The position numbers were made by a program, and so were the translations under genes. Positions 34,924-42,157 of a stretch of 64,000 nt of DNA are shown here, in pieces. The stretch is from Hoeflea sp. 108. GTDB lineage: Bacteria; Pseudomonadota; Alphaproteobacteria; Rhizobiales; Rhizobiaceae. Below the pieces are notes generated by a model. The model worked only from the letters and a program-made list of their open reading frames with translations. It ran no database searches and was not told the origin of the DNA. The DNA is taken from NCBI RefSeq assembly GCF_000372965.1, contig NZ_KB890024.1, forward strand, positions 2,606,839 through 2,670,838, given 5' to 3'. Each line of letters starts with the position of its first letter. The first letter of the stretch is position 1.

Positions 34924-35409
34924 TTGACCGTTGCCACCATCGAACAATTGCCCGCGCTGCTTGCCGGCGGCAGGACGCTTGCGGGGCTCGACCTCGGCGA
35001 CAAGACAATCGGCGTGGCGGTCTCCGACCGCGGCCTGTCCTTTGCCCATCCGCGGCCGGTCATCATGCGCAAGAAGTTCACGATCGACGCGGCAGCACTC
35101 ATCGGCCTGCTGACAAAGGAAAATGTCGCCGCAGTGGTGATCGGCCTGCCGATCAACATGGATGGCTCGGAAGGCCCGCGCGCGCAGAAGTCGCGCGCCT
35201 TCGTCCGCAACATCGCGCCGCTGACGGAACTGCCCTTCGCCTATTGGGACGAAAGGCTGTCGACGGTCGCCGCCGAACGAGCATTGCTGGAGATGGACGT
35301 CTCACGCCGCAAGCGCGACGAGCGCATAGATTCGGCAGCAGCAGCCTTCATCCTCCAGGGTGTTCTGGACAGGCTTCAGACGCTCGGTGCCGACGCGGCC
35401 GACGAGTAG
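34924..35409 (+). CDS. ruvX: Holliday junction resolvase-like protein RuvX (YqgF)
   Basis: RNase H-fold protein involved in 16S rRNA 5'-end processing and possibly recombination. Motifs LAGLDLGDKTIGVAVSD (first Asp), VVIGLPINMDGSEGPRA and FAYWDERLSTVAAERAL (Glu), then RRKRDERIDSAAAAFIL (last Asp) are all present. A TTG start at 34924 has AAAGGA 7 nt upstream and gives 161 residues, the family length; an ATG at 34879 would add 15 residues. The last 34 nt overlap the convergent DUF6105 gene. Confidence 0.93.
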   Translation: MTVATIEQLPALLAGGRTLAGLDLGDKTIGVAVSDRGLSFAHPRPVIMRKKFTIDAAALIGLLTKENVAAVVIGLPINMDGSEGPRAQKSRAFVRNIAPLTELPFAYWDERLSTVAAERALLEMDVSRRKRDERIDSAAAAFILQGVLDRLQTLGADAADE

Positions 35410-35687
35410 CGGGCCCACAGTACCCTTGCCTTTTCAGCGATCAGCTTGCGACGGCGGAACGCCCAGATCGCCAGCAGGATCAGCGTGTCGAAGAAGAAAG
35501 CCTTGCCCATCATCCAGGGGATGGTGGCTGGGTCCATGCCGAGGATTTCGCCGTAGAGATCGAAGATGGCGAGATTGAAGGCCCGGCTCATGTACAACGA
35601 GCCGAAGTTGATGTCGTTGATCGACAGGAAATACCACCCCCAGAAGAGCACCAGCGGTGTCGCCCATATGCCAAGAATGTAGCGCAT
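35376..35687 (-). CDS. DUF6105 family membrane protein
   Basis: 103-residue protein with two hydrophobic segments, MRYILGIWATPLVLFWGWYFLS at the start and FFFDTLILLAIWAFRRRKLI toward the end, separated by a loop containing LYGEILGMDPATIPW. This layout is that of DUF6105 small membrane proteins of rhizobia. The start at 35687 gives the family N-terminus; an upstream extension of 48 residues is Arg-rich and unlike it. Function unknown. Confidence 0.75.
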   Translation of the reverse strand: MRYILGIWATPLVLFWGWYFLSINDINFGSLYMSRAFNLAIFDLYGEILGMDPATIPWMMGKAFFFDTLILLAIWAFRRRKLIAEKARVLWARYSSAASAPSV

Positions 35688-35902
35688 CACATACGCTCCC
35701 AGACCGAAAACGGCCGCCACGCACGCGATGCGCTCACCACAGTCTCGGTCCGCTCTATGGGGGCGATAGCGCGCATAAGTTGCCGTTCTCCTTGTGCGAA
35801 CGACACTGACGCGTGTAGCGACGGCGCGCAACGTAAACCAATTGTTAAGGTTAATTTACGTGCGCTCGTCCAATAATGGGACGGCTGATGCCCCAGATTG
35901 TG

Positions 35903-37564
35903 TCAGCCGACCTGTGGATAGAGCGTGTCGACGATAAGCCGCGCATCGTGGCGGGCATCGAGCATGCCGTAGGTTCCGCGCCACTGCCCGGCGAGTCTCG
36001 TCTCGATGAAGGCGTCGGCGATGCGCCCTGCCCCCATGCGCCGCAACTCCGCCGCAGCCGCGGATATGGCAAGCTGCTCGGTCAGGATGCGCGCCGATCC
36101 CTCGTCGGAGCTCGCCACCTGCATCGCCGCGCGCAACACGCCGAGAATGCTGCGGCCACCCGGACCGAGATCGCGCTCTATGGAAGCCAGCACGTCCTCG
36201 AACAGCCCCGGCGCTCGTGTCAGCACGCGCAGCACGTCGAGCGCCATGACGTTGCCAGAGCCCTCCCAGATCGCGTTGACGGGAGCCTCGCGATAATAGC
36301 GCGCCAGCGGCGCTTCCTCGACATAGCCGTTGCCGCCCAGGCACTCCATCGCTTCATAGAGCAGCGCCGGCGCGATCTTGCAGACCCAGTATTTGACGAC
36401 AGGCGTCATGGCCCGGGCAAAGGCTGCCTCGCCACGGTCGGACGCGGCCTCGTCGAATGACCGCGCCAACCGGAACGCCAATGCGGTCGCCCCTGCGACA
36501 TCGAGCGCCATGTCGGCGAGTACGCGCTGCATCAAAGGCTGGTCGACCAGATTGGCGCCGAACACCTGGCGATGGCGTGTGTGGTGGACGGCTTCGGCAA
36601 GGCCGGCGCGCATGAGTGCCGACGAGGCGACGGCGCAATCGAGCCGCGTCAGCGTCACCATGTCCATGATGGTCTTGACGCCCGCGCCCGGCTCGCCGAC
36701 CAGATCGCCGATCGCACCCTGGACCTCGACCTCTGATGAGGCGTTGGAGCGGTTGCCGAGCTTGTCCTTGAGACGCTGGAACTGCAGGCCGTTGGAATTG
36801 CCGTCGCTCAGCACCCTCGGCACCAGGAAGCATGACAGCCCCTCAGGCGCCTGCGCCAGCATTAGAAAGGCATCCGACATCGGCGCCGACATGAACCATT
36901 TGTGGCCGGTGAGCCGGTAGAAGCTGCCGCCGGCACGTTCCGCCCGGGTGGTGTTGGCGCGCACATCTGTGCCGCCCTGCCTCTCCGTCATGCCCATGCC
37001 GAGCGTCAGCCCGGCCTTCTCGACCGGTGGCTTGTGCGCCTGATCGTATTTGCGGGTGGTGACGCGCGGCGCCCACTCACGGAAAAGCTTTGGGCTTGCC
37101 ATCAGCGCCGCAAGCGAAGCGCTGGTCATGGTGATCGGGCACAGATGTCCGCATTCGAGCTGGGCGGTGAGATAAAACCGCGCCGCACGGACCTGGTGCC
37201 TGCGCCCGGTCTCGGCCTCGCCATTCTCCCACACGGACGAATGCAGTCCGCCGGCAATCGAGCGGCGCATCAGCGCATGATAGGCCGGATGAAACTCGAC
37301 CTGGTCGATGCGCCGGCCTTGGCGGTCATGTGTCCTGAGCTTCGGCACTTCGCTGTTGGCGAGGCGCGCCAGATCCTGCGCCTCATGCGTCAGCACGAAA
37401 CGGCCGAGGCCATCAAGGTCGCGGCGCACCGGCTCGGAGAAATTCTCGGCAATCTGGATCAGCAACGGATCCCCGCGCCAGGCATTGCTACCCGTCAGCG
37501 GTGGTGGCTGGTTCGGCACGTCCTGCGTCACGCCATGTCCTTCATCGGTGTGGGCGACGGGCAC
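35903..37564 (-). CDS. AidB-like acyl-CoA dehydrogenase
   Basis: Flavoprotein of 553 residues in the acyl-CoA dehydrogenase superfamily, AidB subgroup. It opens with PPLTGSNAWRGDPLL, the AidB N-terminal segment, has GMGMTERQGGTDVRANTT for FAD and substrate binding, and ECLGGNGYVEEAPLARYYREAPVNAIWEGSGNVMALDVLR in the C-terminal dehydrogenase domain. AidB binds DNA in E. coli and responds to alkylation; whether this relative does is not shown. It is divergent from pyrB. Confidence 0.9.
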   Translation of the reverse strand: MPVAHTDEGHGVTQDVPNQPPPLTGSNAWRGDPLLIQIAENFSEPVRRDLDGLGRFVLTHEAQDLARLANSEVPKLRTHDRQGRRIDQVEFHPAYHALMRRSIAGGLHSSVWENGEAETGRRHQVRAARFYLTAQLECGHLCPITMTSASLAALMASPKLFREWAPRVTTRKYDQAHKPPVEKAGLTLGMGMTERQGGTDVRANTTRAERAGGSFYRLTGHKWFMSAPMSDAFLMLAQAPEGLSCFLVPRVLSDGNSNGLQFQRLKDKLGNRSNASSEVEVQGAIGDLVGEPGAGVKTIMDMVTLTRLDCAVASSALMRAGLAEAVHHTRHRQVFGANLVDQPLMQRVLADMALDVAGATALAFRLARSFDEAASDRGEAAFARAMTPVVKYWVCKIAPALLYEAMECLGGNGYVEEAPLARYYREAPVNAIWEGSGNVMALDVLRVLTRAPGLFEDVLASIERDLGPGGRSILGVLRAAMQVASSDEGSARILTEQLAISAAAAELRRMGAGRIADAFIETRLAGQWRGTYGMLDARHDARLIVDTLYPQVG

Positions 37565-37715
37565 GAATCCGCAGCCATGAGCGGCTTTATAGCCGAAAAG
37601 CTTAGGGATAGCTTATTGCGCGAACCATGTGGGGCGAAAATTGCGTGGGAGATCTCCAGGCACCGAAATCACGACTTGCGAGTGACTGAAGCTCAGCCTA
37701 TAGCAGCGCCTTGAG

Positions 37716-38681
37716 ATGACAGACGCCACGTCCCTGCCGCCCTACCCGCACCGCCATCTTCTTGGCATCCGCGACCTTTCTCCATTGGATATCGAATTGT
37801 TGCTCGACCGCGCAGACGCGGCCGTGTCCATTTCGCGCCAGTCGGAGAAAAAGACGACGACCCTGAGGGGCCGTACCCAGATCAACCTGTTCTACGAAGC
37901 CTCGACGCGCACGCAGTCGTCCTTCGAACTCGCCGGAAAGCGCCTCGGCGCCGACGTCATGAACATGTCGGTGGCAAGCTCTTCGGTAAAGAAGGGCGAA
38001 ACGCTGATCGACACGGCGATGACGCTGAACGCGATGCGGCCCGACATCCTGATCATCCGCCACCAGTCGGCGGGCGCGGCCGCCCTGCTCGCCCAGAAGG
38101 TCGGCTGCTCGGTGGTCAATGCCGGCGATGGCGCGCATGAGCATCCAACCCAGGCGCTACTCGATGCGCTGACCATCCGGCGCGCCAAGGGCCGCATCGG
38201 CGGCCTCACGGTCGCCATCTGCGGCGACATCCTGCATTCGCGCGTCGCCCGCTCCAACATCCTGCTGCTCAATGCGCTCGGCGCCCGTGTCCGCGTGGTG
38301 GCGCCGTCGACGCTTCTGCCGTCTGGCATAGCCCAGATGAGCGTCGAGGTGACGCAATCCATGGCCGAAGGGCTCAAGGGCGCCGACGTCGTGATGATGC
38401 TGCGCCTGCAGCGCGAACGCATGGCCGGCGCCTTCGTGCCGTCTGTGCGCGAATATTTCCACTATTGGGGCCTCGATGCCGAAAAGCTGAAGGCCGCGAA
38501 AGACGACGCGCTGGTGATGCATCCCGGCCCGATGAACCGCGGCGTCGAGATCGCCTCTGAAATCGCCGACGGCCCGCAGAGCGTCATCCAGGAACAGGTG
38601 GAGATGGGCGTCGCCGTGCGCATGGCGGTGATGGAAGCGCTGCTCGACCCGCGCCGTAACCGCGACGGAAAGAACGCATGA
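37716..38681 (+). CDS. pyrB: Aspartate carbamoyltransferase catalytic subunit PyrB
   Basis: Condenses carbamoyl phosphate and aspartate in pyrimidine synthesis. The carbamoyl phosphate site STRTQSSFELAGKRLG and the HPTQALLD motif are visible, plus VMMLRLQRERM and HPGPMNRGVEI. 321 residues. The stop overlaps the ATG of the following pyrC-like gene (ATGA), so the two proteins are made together, as in the class A ATCase complexes that contain a dihydroorotase homologue. Confidence 0.95.
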   Translation: MTDATSLPPYPHRHLLGIRDLSPLDIELLLDRADAAVSISRQSEKKTTTLRGRTQINLFYEASTRTQSSFELAGKRLGADVMNMSVASSSVKKGETLIDTAMTLNAMRPDILIIRHQSAGAAALLAQKVGCSVVNAGDGAHEHPTQALLDALTIRRAKGRIGGLTVAICGDILHSRVARSNILLLNALGARVRVVAPSTLLPSGIAQMSVEVTQSMAEGLKGADVVMMLRLQRERMAGAFVPSVREYFHYWGLDAEKLKAAKDDALVMHPGPMNRGVEIASEIADGPQSVIQEQVEMGVAVRMAVMEALLDPRRNRDGKNA

Positions 38682-39964
38682 GCATCACCGTTTTCCAGCG
38701 CGCGCGTATCGTCGACCCCTCGCGCGGCATCGACGAGACTGGTACCGTCATCGTTGACGGCAAGAAGATCGTGGCAGCAGGTGCAGCCGCCCTCAACCAG
38801 GGCATCCCCGAGGGGGCTGAAATCGTCGATTGCACCGGCAAGGCAATCATTCCCGGCCTCATCGACGGCCGCGTCTTCATCGGCGAGCCCGGCGGTGAGC
38901 ACCGCGAGACCATCGCATCGGCAAGCGTGGCCGCAGCCGCCGGCGGCGTGACCTCCATCGTGATGATGCCCGACACCGACCCGGTGATCGACAACGTCGC
39001 ACTCGTCGAGTTCGTGCTGCGCACTGCCAAGGACACGGCGTCGATCAATGTCTTTCCGGCCGCTGCCATCACCAAGGGCCTCGACGGCCACGAGATGACC
39101 GAATTCGGCCTGTTGCGCGAAGCAGGCGCCGTCGCCTTCACCGACGGCCGCCACACCATCGCCAATTCGCTGATGATGCGCCGGGCGCTGACTTATGCTC
39201 GCGATTTCGGCGCGGTCATCGCGCATGAGACGCTGGACGCCGACCTCGCCTCCTCTGGCGTGATGAACGAAGGCCTCTATGCCAGCTGGCTCGGCCTGTC
39301 CGGCATCCCGCGCGAAGCCGAGACCATTCCGCTTGAGCGCGACCTTGCGCTCGCCCGCCTCACCCGCGGCAACTATCACGCAGCGAAAATCTCGACCGCG
39401 ATGGCCGCAGGCGCCGTCACCCGCGCCAAGGCCGATGGCGCCAAGGTCACGGCAGGCGTTTCGATCAACAGCCTGTCACTCAACGAAAACGACGTCGGCG
39501 AGTACCGCACCTTCTTCCGCCTCACCCCGCCGCTGCGCGCCGAGGACGACCGCCTCGCCGTGATCGAGGCGCTGAAGGACGGCACCATCGACATCGTCGT
39601 GTCGTCGCACGATCCGCAGGACGTCGACACCAAGCGCCTGCCCTTCGCCGATGCCGCTGCGGGCGCGATCGGCCTGGAAACGCTGCTCGCAGTGGCGCTG
39701 CGCCTGCATCACAATGACGACGTGCCACTGGTCCGCATCATCGAAGCGCTGTCGACCGCGCCGGCAAAGCTGTTCGGCCTGCCCGGCGGTACGTTGAAGC
39801 CTGGTACTGCGGCCGATCTTGCACTTGTCGATCTCGACGAGCCGTGGGTCGTGCGCGAAACCGATATCCGCTCCCGCTCCAAGAATACCTGCTTCGAGGG
39901 CGCGCGCCTGCAGGGCAAGGTCTTGAAAACCTTGGTCGCCGGACGCACAGTGTTCTCGGCCTGA
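38678..39964 (+). CDS. pyrC: Dihydroorotase homologue, probably non-catalytic (PyrC'/PyrX type)
   Basis: Amidohydrolase-fold protein of 428 residues coupled to pyrB. Family landmarks are kept: GKAIIPGLID (55-63), VMMPDTDPVIDN (95-106), LTPPLRAEDDR (282-292) and GLETLLAVAL (332-341). The metal and catalytic residues are not. The DxHxH motif reads D63-G-R-V-F, the second His site in the YHxxH region reads YHAAK, and ATDHAPH reads SSHDPQ (309-314). It therefore looks like the inactive pDHOase that supports ATCase in Pseudomonas. A true PyrC would have to lie elsewhere. Confidence 0.85.
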   Translation: MSITVFQRARIVDPSRGIDETGTVIVDGKKIVAAGAAALNQGIPEGAEIVDCTGKAIIPGLIDGRVFIGEPGGEHRETIASASVAAAAGGVTSIVMMPDTDPVIDNVALVEFVLRTAKDTASINVFPAAAITKGLDGHEMTEFGLLREAGAVAFTDGRHTIANSLMMRRALTYARDFGAVIAHETLDADLASSGVMNEGLYASWLGLSGIPREAETIPLERDLALARLTRGNYHAAKISTAMAAGAVTRAKADGAKVTAGVSINSLSLNENDVGEYRTFFRLTPPLRAEDDRLAVIEALKDGTIDIVVSSHDPQDVDTKRLPFADAAAGAIGLETLLAVALRLHHNDDVPLVRIIEALSTAPAKLFGLPGGTLKPGTAADLALVDLDEPWVVRETDIRSRSKNTCFEGARLQGKVLKTLVAGRTVFSA

Positions 39965-39998
39965 CACGTTCGGGCCACGGGGGAGTAGACTTATCTTG

Positions 39999-40610
39999 AT
40001 GCCGGATGACATTTTTCCGACGGCTGTGCACGTCCTGATTGCCGCTGCCGTCTTCGGCTACCTGCTGGGCTCGATCCCGTTCGGCTTGCTGCTGACCCGC
40101 GCCGCCGGCCTCGGCGATGTGCGCAAGATTGGCTCTGGCAACATCGGCGCAACCAACGTGCTGCGCACCGGCAACAAGAAGCTGGCGGCGGCAACGCTGC
40201 TGCTCGACGCGCTGAAGGGCACTGTCGCCGTGGTGATCGCCGCGCGCTGGAGCACCGATGCTTCCATTGCCGCAGGTTTCGGCGCCTTCATCGGCCACCT
40301 CTATCCGATCTGGCTCGGCTTCAAGGGCGGCAAGGGCGTGGCGACCTATATCGGCGTCCTGCTCGGCCTGTCCGGGCTCGGCGCCCTGGCATTCGCCGTC
40401 ACCTGGCTGCTGATTGCCTTCGTCAGCCGCTATTCGTCGCTCGCCGCGCTTGCCGCAGCCATCGTTGTGCCCTTCACTCTTTATATGATGGACATGCCCA
40501 AAGCCGCCGGCCTTCTGGCTGCAATGAGCGTCCTGGTCTTCATCCGCCACCGCGCCAACATCTCCCGGCTGCTTTCAGGGACCGAGTCCCGCATAGGCGC
40601 CAAGGGATGA
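39999..40610 (+). CDS. plsY: Glycerol-3-phosphate acyltransferase PlsY
   Basis: Membrane enzyme that acylates glycerol-3-phosphate from acyl-phosphate. It has five membrane segments and the three PlsY loops: GSIPFGLLLTRAAGLGDVRKIGSGNIGATNVLR, LDALKGTVAVVIA and FIGHLYPIWLGFKGGKGVAT. The ATG at 39999 gives 203 residues; a TTG sits directly before it. It overlaps dprA by the ATGA pattern. Confidence 0.95.
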   Translation: MPDDIFPTAVHVLIAAAVFGYLLGSIPFGLLLTRAAGLGDVRKIGSGNIGATNVLRTGNKKLAAATLLLDALKGTVAVVIAARWSTDASIAAGFGAFIGHLYPIWLGFKGGKGVATYIGVLLGLSGLGALAFAVTWLLIAFVSRYSSLAALAAAIVVPFTLYMMDMPKAAGLLAAMSVLVFIRHRANISRLLSGTESRIGAKG

Positions 40611-41743
40611 ACAAGCCCGCCGCCGGCCCGCAACTCAGCGACCGGCAGCGGCTCAATTGGCTGCGCCTCATCCGGACCTCCAATGTCGGGCCGGCCAGCT
40701 TTCGCGACCTCGTCAATCGCTTCGGCTCTGCCGAAACGGCCATCGAGATGCTGCCCGAGGTGATGCTTGCCGGCGGCGCCAACCGGCTTGTCCGCATCCC
40801 TTCGATTGCCGAAGCTGAAACGGAACTCGAAGCGGCCCGCAGGCGCGGCGCGCGTTTCATAGCCATCGGCGAGCCCGACTACCCCGCCATCCTCAAGCGC
40901 ATGGACCACCCGCCGCCGCTGCTTGCCGTGAAGGGCAACGCAGCCGTCTTCAAGCTGCCGCCGGTGGCAATCGTCGGCGCCCGCAACGCCTCGCTGGCCG
41001 GCATCAAGATGGCACGCACGCTTGCCGCCGAACTCGGCCGCAACGGCTATGCGGTGATCTCCGGCCTCGCCCGCGGCATCGACACGGCAGCCCATCATGG
41101 CAGCCTCGACACCGGAACCGTTGGCGTGCTCGCCGGCGGCCTGGACAAGCCCTATCCTTCCGAAAACATCCCGCTCTGCGAGGAGATCGCCGAACGCGGC
41201 GCCATCGTCTCGGAAATGCCCTTCGGCTGGGAGCCCCGCGCCCAGGATTTTCCGCGCCGCAACCGCATCGTTGCCGGCATGGCGCTTGGGCTCGTGGTGG
41301 TGGAGGCGGCAAATCGCTCGGGATCGCTGATCAGCGCCCGGCTGGCGGGGGAAATGGGTCGGCTGGTCTTTGCCGTGCCGGGCTCGCCTCTCGACCCGCG
41401 TGCCGCCGGCACCAACGGCCTGCTCAAGGACGGTGCGACACTGGTCACCGAAGCAGCCGACGTGCTGGAGGCGCTATCGCCGCTTGCCGGCAGCCAGCCC
41501 CTGCCTCCAGACAAGTTCGAGGAGCCGCCGGACTTTTCAGCCACGCCCCCACCTGTCGACAACGACCGTGCCCGCGTCGTCGAAGCACTAGGCCCTGTAC
41601 CGGTCGAGATAGACGAACTGATCCGCCACACCGGGCTGCATCCGGCGCAGATATTCATGATTCTGCTGGAACTCGATCTCGCAGGGCGCCTCGAACGCCA
41701 CTCAGGCGGACGTGTTTCGCTTGTTTCGCCCGACGAGCGGTAA
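40607..41743 (+). CDS. dprA: DNA-processing protein DprA
   Basis: Loads RecA on incoming single-stranded DNA during transformation. The 378-residue protein has an N-terminal helical part, a Rossmann DprA domain with VAIVGARNASLAGIKMARTLA, SGLARGIDTAAHHGSL and AANRSGSLISARLAGEMGR, and a C-terminal winged helix (from about residue 320: VEALGPVPVEIDELIRHTGL). It is in the plsY-dprA-topA run. No oddities. Confidence 0.94.
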   Translation: MNKPAAGPQLSDRQRLNWLRLIRTSNVGPASFRDLVNRFGSAETAIEMLPEVMLAGGANRLVRIPSIAEAETELEAARRRGARFIAIGEPDYPAILKRMDHPPPLLAVKGNAAVFKLPPVAIVGARNASLAGIKMARTLAAELGRNGYAVISGLARGIDTAAHHGSLDTGTVGVLAGGLDKPYPSENIPLCEEIAERGAIVSEMPFGWEPRAQDFPRRNRIVAGMALGLVVVEAANRSGSLISARLAGEMGRLVFAVPGSPLDPRAAGTNGLLKDGATLVTEAADVLEALSPLAGSQPLPPDKFEEPPDFSATPPPVDNDRARVVEALGPVPVEIDELIRHTGLHPAQIFMILLELDLAGRLERHSGGRVSLVSPDER

Positions 41744-41745
41744 GC

Positions 41746-41877
41746 TCTCGCCATCTCGATCAGATAGGCGAGCATGCCGCGGCGCTCGGCCTCGGCCATA
41801 AGTCGCAACTGAGCTAGCATCGTCTGGACATAGTCCAGCGTATCGGACCGCCTGCGGGCGGGCGCAGTCTGGTGCAT
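41746..41877 (-). CDS. Probable small protein antisense-adjacent to dprA, 3' end uncertain
   Basis: An ATG at 41877 has AGGGAAAG about 7 nt upstream. It opens MHQTAPARRRSDTLDYVQTM and continues with a helical MLAYLIEMA segment. This resembles a small rhizobial protein with a QLRxMAEAE...MLAYLIEMA core. In this frame no stop occurs after that core, and the frame runs on antisense through dprA to about 41152, 241 codons in all. Only the first 44 codons (to 41746) look like a real protein; they end just outside dprA. A frameshift or stop loss is possible. Confidence 0.4.
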
Positions 41878-42157
41878 GGCTGTGACTTTCCCTAGAAAGG
41901 GCCGCGTGCGATGGTCTGCTCCGCAGCGGCGTGTCGCAAGAGGCTCGGCTCCACCTGCGATAGTGGAAATACAACAAGACCACCAAAGATTGCATCGAAA
42001 TCATGCACGCAACAACCGGTTGCAATACTGCCCGGCGCACCCGTTTTTGCCCCCTTCCCCTTGACCGAACGAAAAAGGGCGGCCATTTGACGTGCGAATT
42101 GAATGAAGTTCGCCACGCCACTGTCTTGCCTGGCGCCTACTGGATAATCAGCCACAT

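Noticed and set aside
35840..35875. TTAAGGTTAA as a CtrA-like site near the DUF6105 gene; a similar TTAAGGTAAA...TTAAC stretch occurs near 52225.
   Set aside because: The spacing between TTAA boxes (2 nt and 15 nt) does not fit CtrA, and the positions are not next to cell-cycle genes in a promoter orientation.
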